A DNA stretch of 16,773 bases from Candidatus Moraniibacteriota bacterium. Its GTDB lineage: Bacteria; Patescibacteriota; Minisyncoccia; Moranbacterales; GCA-2747515. The stretch covers positions 1 to 16,773 of the forward strand of contig JAOZNB010000017.1 in the NCBI GenBank assembly GCA_029933995.1, written 5' to 3'. The stretch's first letter is position 1. Each line of letters begins with the position of its first letter. A program made the translations under genes and the position numbers. Positions 6,489 to 13,830 of this stretch are shown in pieces. The notes beneath the pieces are model-generated. The model was not told the DNA's origin. It saw only the letters and a list, made by a program, of their open reading frames with translations, and did no database searches.

Positions 6489-7856
6489 ATGCAAAAAAAA
6501 TCAACAATTACATTTTATGGTGGTGCAGGATCAGTAACTGGTGCTAATTTTCTTTTTGATACAGGTGGTAAAAAAATTCTTATTGATTGTGGGTTAACAC
6601 ATAGTGGCGGACAGTGTTACTCTACAGAAACACAGTTTAATTATAACCCATCGGAGGTTGATGTTCTTATTATTACGCATGCACATGCAGATCATATTGG
6701 GAGGATTCCTCAGTTAGTTCGAGATGGTTTTGTGGGTGTTATTTATTCTACATTGGCAACCAAAGAATTGTCTGCTGTTATGCTTGATGATGCACTGAAA
6801 ATTCTTACAGAAGAAGCAGATGAGTTAGGTTGTGAGCCACTATATGAAAGGGGAGACATTGCACATTCATTTGCATTGTGGCGAACAATCGAATATCATA
6901 ATACATTTATTTTAGGCGATAATGTTCATGCACAATTTTTGGATGCTGGACATATCTTAGGAAGTGCAATGGTTAAATGTGAACGTGATGGTAAAAAGAT
7001 TGTTTTTACAGGTGATTTAGGAAATTCGCCAGCATTAATATTACCAGATACAGAAAAAATTTCTAATTTGAATTATTTATTGATGGAAAGTGTTTATGGG
7101 GATAGAAATCATGAGCAAAAGCGTGGTCGTACAGAAAAATTGGCGCAAATAATTCGTGATAATCATAAGCGTGGTGGAACACTTTTAATTCCCACATTTG
7201 CATTGCAAAGAGCACAGATTTTACTTTATGAAATAAATAAATTAGTTGAGCATGGGCAAGTGCCAGAAATGCCAGTATATTTTGATGCACCTCTTGCTCA
7301 AAAGGTAACAACGATTTTCCGTAGACATAAAAAATTATTTAATGATCAAATAAAAGATGAAATTACTAGGGGTGATGATATCTTTGATTTTCCACAATTT
7401 GTGAATATAAAAAAAGTAAGAGGTTCATTGGCTATTGAAAAAGCAAAAGGTCCAAAGATAATTATTGCAAGTTCAGGTATGTCTAATGGTGGAAGAGTTC
7501 GGTTACATGAAAAAAAATTATTAGGAAATAGAAATAATACAATTTTATTTATAGGATATCAGGCATTTGGAACACTTGGACGTGAAATACAAGAAAAGAA
7601 AAAAAGTAAAGTATATATTGATGGGAAAATGGTACGTGTTCGTGCAAAAATTAATTCAATTCGTGGATATTCAGGACATAAAGATAGTGATAATTTAATA
7701 TCTTTTGTAGGTGATACCGCAGATACATTGGAGAAAATATTCGTTACTATGGGTGAGGTATCATCATCACAATTTTTAGCACAAAAAATTACACAAAAAT
7801 ATGGAATAAGAGCCATAGTTCCTCACAAGGATGATTCAGAAGAAATTGATTTCTAG
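6489..7856 (+). CDS. Beta-CASP metallo-beta-lactamase-fold RNA-processing hydrolase (COG1236-like)
   Basis: This 455-residue protein has the CPSF73/RNase J-like architecture. The MBL half carries the metal motif HAHADH (His64, His66, Asp68, His69), AGHILGS with His155 and FTGDLG with Asp176. The inserted beta-CASP domain (about 200-370) begins with the motif A acid in MESVYGDR (Glu200). Motif B is the His of YSGHKD (His397). Where relatives have the motif C 'HGE', this protein reads T-M-G-E (Met421). Such enzymes cleave or trim single-stranded RNA in the cytoplasm. The 455-residue length fits the compact bacterial/archaeal COG1236 group and lacks the RNase J C-terminal extension. It is transcribed alone and closed by a strong terminator. 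There is no Shine-Dalgarno sequence. Confidence 0.87.
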   Translation: MQKKSTITFYGGAGSVTGANFLFDTGGKKILIDCGLTHSGGQCYSTETQFNYNPSEVDVLIITHAHADHIGRIPQLVRDGFVGVIYSTLATKELSAVMLDDALKILTEEADELGCEPLYERGDIAHSFALWRTIEYHNTFILGDNVHAQFLDAGHILGSAMVKCERDGKKIVFTGDLGNSPALILPDTEKISNLNYLLMESVYGDRNHEQKRGRTEKLAQIIRDNHKRGGTLLIPTFALQRAQILLYEINKLVEHGQVPEMPVYFDAPLAQKVTTIFRRHKKLFNDQIKDEITRGDDIFDFPQFVNIKKVRGSLAIEKAKGPKIIIASSGMSNGGRVRLHEKKLLGNRNNTILFIGYQAFGTLGREIQEKKKSKVYIDGKMVRVRAKINSIRGYSGHKDSDNLISFVGDTADTLEKIFVTMGEVSSSQFLAQKITQKYGIRAIVPHKDDSEEIDF

Positions 7857-7863
7857 TGTAAAT

Positions 7864-7901
7864 AAAAACAGTTCTCAAAAGATTTGAGAACTGTTTTTTT
7901 T
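7864..7901 (+). terminator. Strong rho-independent terminator of the beta-CASP gene
   Basis: ACAGTTCTCAAA / TTTGAGAACTGT form a perfect 12-bp stem with a 3-base loop, extended by flanking A/T runs and followed by eight T residues. It starts eight bases after the stop codon. Confidence 0.93.
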
Positions 7902-7905
7902 GTAG

Positions 7906-8093
7906 ACACCTTATATTTTTGGGGTTTTTATTTTTATCACCCGTTTTAAATATATTTGTATGTGATTTTGTATAGCTTTTGTGGCACACGTATATATCCG
8001 TTGCCTCCTCACAACTACTTGGGTTACGAGACTATCTCTGTTGGCTTAGGAATCACTGTTTTTTGTATTATTTTATTTTTAAATATAAGGTGT
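7906..8093. other. 188-bp structured element bounded by a perfect 13-bp inverted repeat
   Basis: ACACCTTATATTT (7906-7918) and AAATATAAGGTGT (8081-8093) are exact reverse complements. Nested inside are GTGATT/AATCAC (7962-7967 with 8051-8056), TTGTGGCA (7979-7986) pairing with TGCC and CACAA (8002-8014) around a bulge, and GAGA-CTA-TCTC (8028-8038). This nested plan suits a structured RNA closed by a long stem, or a miniature inverted-repeat transposable element. No target-site duplication is evident at the edges. I do not recognise a known RNA family on either strand. The rest of the 353-base gap between genes holds only the flanking terminator and promoter. Confidence 0.5.
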
Positions 8094-8160
8094 ACCTTGT
8101 TTGTACCAATATTTAACAAACTTGTCAAAAAAAATACTGTGGATAACATTTTACAATAAT

Positions 8161-8168
8161 GATATAAT
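8161..8168 (+). promoter_or_regulatory. Extended -10 promoter of the YgaP-like gene
   Basis: TG-A-TATAAT gives a perfect -10 box (8163-8168) with the extended TG at 8160-8161 and start near 8175, 35 bases before the ATG. An ATGAT-ATA-ATCAT dyad (8159-8171) overlaps it. A second option is TTGTCA (8122-8127) with TAACAT (8144-8149). Confidence 0.55.
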
Positions 8169-8209
8169 CATAATATTAAGTAGTAAATTATATATTAAAT
8201 TCTTAAATA

Positions 8210-8740
8210 ATGACAAAAACGATTTCAGCAAAAGATTTGCACGAGAAACTTCAAGATAAAAATAAAAAATTAATATGTATCGATGTTCGTACAGAAGGCG
8301 AACATGACAGTGAGCGTATTCCAAATACAATTAATATACCAATAGATCAATTAAAAAATCATTCTGCTGAATTAAAAAAATACGATGAGATTTATTTACA
8401 TTGCTCCAGTGGCAGTCGTTCACAGATAGCATGTAATATTTTGAGTAAATGTGGTTTCAAAAATCAGTACAGTGTGGAAGGTGGTTTGAATGCATGGAAA
8501 ATGGAGAAACTACCAACTGCGGGAAATAATAAAACACGTATACCTATTATAAGACAGGTTTTCATTGTTGCAGGAACAATGATCATGGCTGGACTTATAT
8601 TTAGTATTGTTTTGCAAAATGATTTATATCTCACCTTACCTTTGTTGGTGAGTGTTGGATTTTTGTATGCAGGTTTCAGTGGAAATTGTCTTATGTCAAA
8701 ACTTTTGATAAATGCACCATGGAATCAACACAAAGACTGA
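8210..8740 (+). CDS. ygaP: YgaP-like membrane-anchored rhodanese (sulfurtransferase)
   Basis: This 176-residue protein joins a single rhodanese domain (about 1-105) to a C-terminal two-helix YgaP_TM/DUF2892 domain (about 112-172), the same order and almost the same length as E. coli YgaP (174 residues). The active loop is HCSSGSRS with catalytic Cys65. Other conserved points are CIDVRTEGE (Asp25) and GGLNAW. The membrane part ends SGNCLMSKLLINAPWN, keeping the G-x-C motif and the terminal PWN of the family. Rhodaneses carry sulfane sulfur as a cysteine persulfide, and anchoring places the reaction at the inner face of the membrane. The rhodanese half is clearly paralogous to the gene at 8830, sharing SRSQIACNIL. 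It has its own promoter and no Shine-Dalgarno sequence. Confidence 0.88.
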   Translation: MTKTISAKDLHEKLQDKNKKLICIDVRTEGEHDSERIPNTINIPIDQLKNHSAELKKYDEIYLHCSSGSRSQIACNILSKCGFKNQYSVEGGLNAWKMEKLPTAGNNKTRIPIIRQVFIVAGTMIMAGLIFSIVLQNDLYLTLPLLVSVGFLYAGFSGNCLMSKLLINAPWNQHKD

Positions 8741-8763
8741 AAATAACCTTTAATTTATTTAAA

Positions 8764-8792
8764 TTTACAAAACGTTATTTATCGGGTATAAT
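8764..8792 (+). promoter_or_regulatory. Sigma70-type promoter of the second rhodanese gene
   Basis: TTTACA (8764-8769), a 17-base spacer and a perfect TATAAT (8787-8792) place the start near 8799, about 31 bases before the ATG. It lies 24 bases after the YgaP-like stop codon, so the two rhodaneses can be expressed separately. It may also drive pyk. Confidence 0.72.
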
Positions 8793-8829
8793 AAACAATG
8801 TTTTAAATACATAAAAAAATGATACTTTT

Positions 8830-9189
8830 ATGAATGTCCCATCAGTTTCTGTAGAAGAGTGCAAAGAATTACTTGATAAAAATGATGAAAATGCTGTGTT
8901 ACTTGATGTACGAACATCGGGAGAAAATGTAATGACAAAGATTGAAAATAGTGTTTTGATACCTTTGGGTGAATTACAAAGTCGTGTAAATGAATTAGAT
9001 AAAAATAAGAAAATTTTGATTTATTGTGCTACAGGTAGTAGGTCACAAATTGCATGTAATATTTTGCAAGGTGCTGGTTTTCTGGACTGTTTTGATGTGC
9101 GAGATGGAATTAATGCATGGCAACGTGCTGGCTTTGAGATTGAGAGGGGTGAAGTTAACAATCCATTTGCACAATTATTTGGTTTTTAA
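8830..9189 (+). CDS. Single-domain rhodanese-like sulfurtransferase
   Basis: A 119-residue soluble protein made of one rhodanese domain. Its active loop YCATGSRS carries the catalytic Cys66 and fits the CxxGxR pattern. LLDVRTSGE (Asp26) and DGINAWQRAGF are the other conserved blocks. The usual 'GHIPGA' turn is replaced by MTKIENSV, but the following IPLGEL is kept. It is a tandem paralogue of the rhodanese half of the preceding gene (both read GSRSQIACNIL), so duplication and loss or gain of the membrane tail is likely. A short C-terminal extension ends NPFAQLFGF. It probably acts as a cytoplasmic sulfane-sulfur carrier. pyk follows after 24 bases with no terminator between, so read-through is likely. 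Confidence 0.87.
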   Translation: MNVPSVSVEECKELLDKNDENAVLLDVRTSGENVMTKIENSVLIPLGELQSRVNELDKNKKILIYCATGSRSQIACNILQGAGFLDCFDVRDGINAWQRAGFEIERGEVNNPFAQLFGF

Positions 9190-9213
9190 ATGTAATTTTT
9201 TATATTAAATATA

Positions 9214-10635
9214 ATGGCAAAATATTATTTAAAGAAAACAAAAATCGTTGCAACAATTGGTCCAGTATCGGAATCACCAGCAACACTTGTACATTTAATA
9301 AATGCAGGTGTAAATGTTGCACGTCTTAATTTTTCTCATGGAGATCATGAAGAACATGGACAAAGGATGAAATTTATAAAAGAAGCAACAAAAAAAACAA
9401 AGCGTGATATTGCAATTTTACAAGATTTAGGGGGTGTAAAAATACGTATTGGAGATTTTGCTGTTGGTCAAATTACCTTGAAAAAAGGTCAAAAATTTAC
9501 AATTACAACAAAAAAGTGCATAGGTAATTCTGATTGTGTGAACGTAAATTATAAAAAGTTACCGTTAGAGGTTCAAAAAGGTCAGGATATTTTAATAGAT
9601 GATGGTACAAAAAAATTAGTTGTAACAAAAACAACAAAGACAGATGTTGAAACAAAAGTTGTTGTAGGTGGTATGATTCGGTCACGTCGTGGTGTAAATG
9701 TACCAGGGGCTAGATTGAGTTGTAGTGCACTTACACCAAAAGATAAAAAAGATGTAAAATTTGGTATAAAAAATGGCGTTGATTTTATAGCATTGTCATT
9801 TGTAAGGGATGCAAATGATATAAAATATTTAAAAAGTATTTTGAAGAGAGAGAAATCAACTGCAAAAGTAATTGCAAAGATAGAAACACCTGAATCAATT
9901 GAAAATATAGATGCAATTATTTCTGAAGCAGACGGAATAATGGTAGCTCGTGGAGATTTGGCGATTGAGGTGCCTGCGTGTGATGTGCCACATTTACAAA
10001 AGATGATTGTCAAAAAATGTAATATTGTAGGAAAACCTGTAATTGTTGCAACACAAATGTTAGAGTCTATGATTTCCGCACCAGTTCCTACAAGAGCTGA
10101 GGTGACTGATGTGGCAAACGCTATATTTGATGGTGCTGACGCTATTATGCTTTCAGCTGAGAGTGCTATTGGAGATTATCCTCTAGAGACTGTAAAAATG
10201 ATGACAGAAATTGCTGTGCGTACAGAGGCTGATATGAAGTGTCGTGTCATTGAGGATAATAGTGAGCATACAAGTCGTACTGTCAATGCTGTATCTCGGA
10301 GTGCTATTCAAATTGCGCGTGATGTGGGTGCTATAGCAATTATTGCGCTTACAGAATCAGGTTTTAGTGCAAGGAAGATCTCTAGGTATCGTCCTTCAAT
10401 AGACATTGTTGCACTTACTCCAAACAGGTTTGCAAATAAACAATTACAATTAACATTCGGAGTGTGTTCACACATTATTAGTGGATTTGAAACAGTTGAA
10501 CAAACAGTTGAACAAACAAAAAAGTTTGTAAGGCAAAATAAATATGCAAAAAAAGGCGATAAGATTGTAATTGTTGCAGGAATGCCATTTGGTCAGTCAG
10601 GTACAACGAATATGATTACTGTAGAAAAAGTTTAG
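9214..10635 (+). CDS. pyk: Pyruvate kinase
   Basis: This enzyme converts phosphoenolpyruvate and ADP to pyruvate and ATP in the last step of glycolysis. At 473 residues it has the full A/B/C domain set. Key blocks are KTKIVATIGP, VARLNFSHG, VNVPGARL, FIALSFVRD, KIETPESIENID (Lys222, Glu224), GIMVARGDLAIEVP (Asp248), ATQMLESM and PTRAEVTDVANA. The segment equivalent to rabbit DTKGPEIRT reads DLGGVKIRI: Leu72, Lys76 and Ile79 sit at positions 113, 117 and 120, which mark the K+-independent class. Gly73 and Val75 in place of the common Q/K and P are unusual. The C domain is present but no effector can be read from it. The gene is probably co-transcribed with the upstream rhodanese and ends at a terminator 40 bases downstream. 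Confidence 0.96.
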   Translation: MAKYYLKKTKIVATIGPVSESPATLVHLINAGVNVARLNFSHGDHEEHGQRMKFIKEATKKTKRDIAILQDLGGVKIRIGDFAVGQITLKKGQKFTITTKKCIGNSDCVNVNYKKLPLEVQKGQDILIDDGTKKLVVTKTTKTDVETKVVVGGMIRSRRGVNVPGARLSCSALTPKDKKDVKFGIKNGVDFIALSFVRDANDIKYLKSILKREKSTAKVIAKIETPESIENIDAIISEADGIMVARGDLAIEVPACDVPHLQKMIVKKCNIVGKPVIVATQMLESMISAPVPTRAEVTDVANAIFDGADAIMLSAESAIGDYPLETVKMMTEIAVRTEADMKCRVIEDNSEHTSRTVNAVSRSAIQIARDVGAIAIIALTESGFSARKISRYRPSIDIVALTPNRFANKQLQLTFGVCSHIISGFETVEQTVEQTKKFVRQNKYAKKGDKIVIVAGMPFGQSGTTNMITVEKV

Positions 10636-10674
10636 TTGTAGTAAATTATATAAATATTAATACAAAATAAATTA

Positions 10675-10705
10675 AGAGATTATTCAAATAGTCTCTTTAT
10701 TTTTT
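10675..10705 (+). terminator. Hairpin terminator after pyk
   Basis: AGAGATTAT pairs with ATAGTCTCT (one G-U pair) around a short loop and is followed by TTATTTTTTATT. It separates the pyk transcript from argS. Confidence 0.8.
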
Positions 10706-10748
10706 ATTCTTTACATGATAGAGTTGGTGTATTCAATAAAGAAATATT

Positions 10749-12452
10749 ATGCAAAAAATGATCGAACAATTAATTATAAAAGGCATCAAAGAGCTACAAA
10801 AAAAAGGTGTTTGGAGTAATTTTAATATTCCAATAATTACAGTAGAACGTCCAAAAGATATTTCACATGGAGATTGGACCACAAGTATTTCTTTTGTGTT
10901 GGCAAAGGAGTTAAAGAAGTCACCATTTATAATTGCAGAGGAGCTTGCAGAAGAATTAACAAAAAATAATATAAAAAATGTTTCAGAAATCATAGCTGTA
11001 AAGCCAGGATATATAAATCTCACATTGGATAGAGAAGCATTCGTAAAAGAACTTCAGAAAATTATTGATGATAAAGATAAATATGGTGCTAATAATAAAT
11101 TAAGTGGACAAAAAATAAGTATTGAATATACACAACCAAATCCATTTAAACCATTTCATATTGGACATTTAATGAGTAATACAATTGGTGAATCACTTTC
11201 TTGTATTATAGAATTTTCTGGTGCTAATGTTGAACGTGCAAATTATCAGGGAGACGTTGGTCCACATGTTGCAAAAGCAATTTGGGGTTTGCAAAAATTG
11301 GGATATGAACCTACGGATATTGATAAAATTGGAAAAGCTTATGCGTATGGTCATGCTGTAGCAGAAGGTGATGAAAATGTAAAAAAAGAAATTGATGCAC
11401 TCAATGCTGTTATATATAATGAGAGCGATGAAGATGTTATGAAAATATATAACATTGGACGTACAGAAACACTTGAGCAGTTTGAAAAAATTTATAAAAC
11501 GCTTGGTACAAGTTTTGATCAGTATTATTTTGAAAGTGAAACTTGGTGTGATGGTGAAAAAATTGTACGTGAGCATGTCGGTGATATTTTCAAAGAAAGT
11601 GATGGAGCTATTATTTTTGAAGGTGAGGAATACGGATTACATACACGTGTTTTTATTACAGCACAAGGTTTACCTACTTACGAGGCAAAAGAAGTGGGTC
11701 TGGCATTTTTGAAAGAAAAAAGAAGTCCGGCAGATTTGTACATAATGACAACTGCAGTAGAGCAGGAGGAATATTTTAAAGTTGTAAAAAAGGTAATTGA
11801 ATTAATTGATGAACGATTCATTGGTAAATTGCAACACATAGCTCATGGTATGATGCAACTCTCAACAGGCAAGATGTCGTCACGTAGTGGTAATGTAATC
11901 ACTGGCGAGTCGTTGATAAAAGATGCACAAAAAGTTGCTATGGAGAAGATGAGTGAACGTGCACAGGAGAATGTCATGCAAGACACTATAGATGATATTG
12001 CAGTTGCAGGAATTAAATTCAGTATTTTGAAACAACGTGCTGGCAAAAATATTGCATATGATGTTGATACAGCTCTATCATTTAATGGAGATTCTGGACC
12101 ATATTTACAATATACATATGCACGTTGCAAGTCTGTTATGCAAAAAGCAGAGGAAAGTGAGATTAAACCGAGTTTTGAGAAAAAATGTGATAATAGTATT
12201 GATATTGAAAAATTACTTGGTAAGTTTCCTGAAGTTGTAGAGTATTCTTGTGAAGAATATGCGCCACATCATATTGCAAATTATTTACTGGAACTTGCAC
12301 ATGAATATAATTCATATTATGCAAAAAATATGATTGTTAATGTGGAAGATGTGAATTTATCTGCGTATAGATTATTGGTGACGATTGCAGTATCCCATGT
12401 AATTAAAAATGGTATGGCACTCCTAGGGATTCGTGTGCCTGAACAAATGTAA
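10749..12452 (+). CDS. argS: Arginyl-tRNA synthetase
   Basis: This class I synthetase charges tRNA-Arg for translation. At 567 residues it is complete. The N-terminal tRNA-binding domain (about 1-110) is followed by the catalytic domain, with the HIGH signature in PFKPFHIGH (137-140), the ANYQGDVGPHVAK segment, and a KMSKS-type loop GKMSSRSGN (374-381). The C-terminal DALR anticodon-binding helices end in the family's typical LGIRVPEQM (usual form 'VPERM'). TQPNPFKPFHIGH differs from the common 'ANPTGPLHVGH', so it is a divergent lineage, in keeping with the rest of the window. It starts at 10749, with Met4 possible, and has no Shine-Dalgarno sequence. The glycosyltransferase gene follows after 18 bases and is probably co-transcribed. 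No convincing promoter is visible between the pyk terminator and the start. Confidence 0.95.
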   Translation: MQKMIEQLIIKGIKELQKKGVWSNFNIPIITVERPKDISHGDWTTSISFVLAKELKKSPFIIAEELAEELTKNNIKNVSEIIAVKPGYINLTLDREAFVKELQKIIDDKDKYGANNKLSGQKISIEYTQPNPFKPFHIGHLMSNTIGESLSCIIEFSGANVERANYQGDVGPHVAKAIWGLQKLGYEPTDIDKIGKAYAYGHAVAEGDENVKKEIDALNAVIYNESDEDVMKIYNIGRTETLEQFEKIYKTLGTSFDQYYFESETWCDGEKIVREHVGDIFKESDGAIIFEGEEYGLHTRVFITAQGLPTYEAKEVGLAFLKEKRSPADLYIMTTAVEQEEYFKVVKKVIELIDERFIGKLQHIAHGMMQLSTGKMSSRSGNVITGESLIKDAQKVAMEKMSERAQENVMQDTIDDIAVAGIKFSILKQRAGKNIAYDVDTALSFNGDSGPYLQYTYARCKSVMQKAEESEIKPSFEKKCDNSIDIEKLLGKFPEVVEYSCEEYAPHHIANYLLELAHEYNSYYAKNMIVNVEDVNLSAYRLLVTIAVSHVIKNGMALLGIRVPEQM

Positions 12453-12470
12453 TTCTTTTATACAAAAATT

Positions 12471-13637
12471 ATGCGTATAGGAATAGATGCACGTACAATT
12501 TTAAATCCAGTCAAAGGCGATGCAATTGGTGTCGGACATTACACATATCAACTCATCCGTCATTTATTAGACATGGATAATAATAATGAATATGTGTTAT
12601 TTTTTGATGCAAGTGTGAGACAAAAGGACATAAGGAAATTTACACGTAAAAATACAAAAATTGTTTTCTATCCTTTTTCTGATTATAAAAAATATTTACC
12701 AGGTGCATACAATGAGATTTTAGCTTCAGCAGTACTTTCTAGAGAAAATTTAGATGTGTTACATGTAACCTCTACTGAAACACGTATTCCATCAACATAT
12801 CGAGGTAAGCTCGTTGTAACATTACATGATTTGGGAATTTATAAAGTTCCAGAGAGTTATAAAAAAATAACACGCATACGAGCAAATATAGTGAAGAAGT
12901 TTATGATTAAAAAGGCAGACCATGTAATTGCAGTATCAGAATCAATTAAAAAAGATGCTGAATTAATGTTTAAATCGATAATTGGAAAAACAACTGTTGT
13001 GTATTCAGGTTTAGATCAACGTTTTTTTGAAGAATGTAAAGGTAATTATAAAATAATTCCTAAAAAATTTGGTATTACAAAGAAATATATTTTCTTTTTA
13101 GGAACTATCGAGCCGTCAAAAAATATTACACGCCTTTTACATGCCTTTTTATTATTTAAAGAAGATCGTATTAAAAAAAGTTGTCGTGAAATATGTGATT
13201 ATCAATTATTGATTGCAGGAAAGCCTGGCTGGCTAGCAAGTGATATAAAATATATGGTAAAAGATTTACAGCTCATAAAAGATGTAAAATTTAGTGGCTA
13301 TATAATAGGAGATGAATTAGTGCCATTATTTAAAATGTCAGAATTTTTTGTACTTCCATCACTTTATGAAGGGTTTGGTACTACAATTTTAGAAACATTT
13401 GCAACAGGTGTGCCGGCAATTGTAACAAATGTGGGTTCAGCACCTGAGATTGCTAATGGAGCAGCAAAACTTGTTGATCCAAATAATACAAAAGATATTG
13501 CAGCTGCAATGATAGAATTTGCAAATAATGAAGAATTACGTAATGAGTTTAAGATAAAAGGTCTTTTGCGTGCGAAAGAATTTGATTGGAATAAAACTGC
13601 AAAAGAAACTTTAAAAATATATAATGATATAATTTAA
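12471..13637 (+). CDS. GT4-family glycosyltransferase (GT-B fold)
   Basis: This 388-residue protein has two Rossmann-like halves. The N-terminal acceptor domain starts MRIGIDARTI with the glycine-rich GVGHYTYQL, and has LVVTLHDLG and ADHVIAVSESIKKD. The C-terminal nucleotide-sugar domain carries FFLGTIEPSKNITRLLHAF, the YQLLIAGKPGW block, and the E-x7-E motif of the family in YEGFGTTILE (Glu300, Glu308), then GVPAIVTNVGSAPEI. The layout is closest to retaining mannosyl- or glucosyltransferases of cell-surface polysaccharide synthesis. Donor and acceptor cannot be read from the sequence. It follows argS closely, with no other polysaccharide gene in view. No signal or membrane helix is seen, so it probably acts at the inner face of the membrane. 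Confidence 0.9.
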   Translation: MRIGIDARTILNPVKGDAIGVGHYTYQLIRHLLDMDNNNEYVLFFDASVRQKDIRKFTRKNTKIVFYPFSDYKKYLPGAYNEILASAVLSRENLDVLHVTSTETRIPSTYRGKLVVTLHDLGIYKVPESYKKITRIRANIVKKFMIKKADHVIAVSESIKKDAELMFKSIIGKTTVVYSGLDQRFFEECKGNYKIIPKKFGITKKYIFFLGTIEPSKNITRLLHAFLLFKEDRIKKSCREICDYQLLIAGKPGWLASDIKYMVKDLQLIKDVKFSGYIIGDELVPLFKMSEFFVLPSLYEGFGTTILETFATGVPAIVTNVGSAPEIANGAAKLVDPNNTKDIAAAMIEFANNEELRNEFKIKGLLRAKEFDWNKTAKETLKIYNDII

Positions 13638-13713
13638 AAATATTACAAATTAATTATATTATAATAATCATAGCCATCAAAAAAAATATAATTTCATAAA
13701 AATATTTAATTAG

Positions 13714-13719
13714 TATAAT
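13714..13719 (+). promoter_or_regulatory. Candidate -10 box upstream of recO
   Basis: A perfect TATAAT lies in the 193-base gap after the glycosyltransferase gene, placing start near 13726 and giving a leader of about 105 bases to the preferred recO start. The -35 region (ATTTCA at 13691-13696) is weak, and similar AT-rich strings occur nearby. Confidence 0.45.
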
Positions 13720-13830
13720 ACACAAAGATGAAAAATAAGATGTTACAACACAGATAATTTTAAACTACTTTATTTGGTGAATGAGGTGGTTTTTATTTTA
13801 GATGAGAAGTATAGTGAAATAAATGAAAAT

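Noticed and set aside
7956..8159. 67-codon open frame with a hydrophobic stretch and a GYETISVGLGI segment
   Set aside because: It has no ribosome binding site, overlaps the inverted-repeat element and the next promoter, and resembles no family I can name. A decayed transposon gene tail cannot be excluded.
551..8740. Recoding of TGA as glycine or tryptophan (code 25 or 4)
   Set aside because: TGA ends the CsoR-like and YgaP-like genes at their normal family lengths, and no confident gene has an internal TGA.
11193..11576. 127-codon minus-strand frame within argS
   Set aside because: It is antisense to a confident synthetase gene, rich in Phe, Ile and Asn as expected from AT-rich complement.
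13728..13757. Nine-codon frame in the recO leader
   Set aside because: There is no ribosome binding site or attenuator-like structure nearby.
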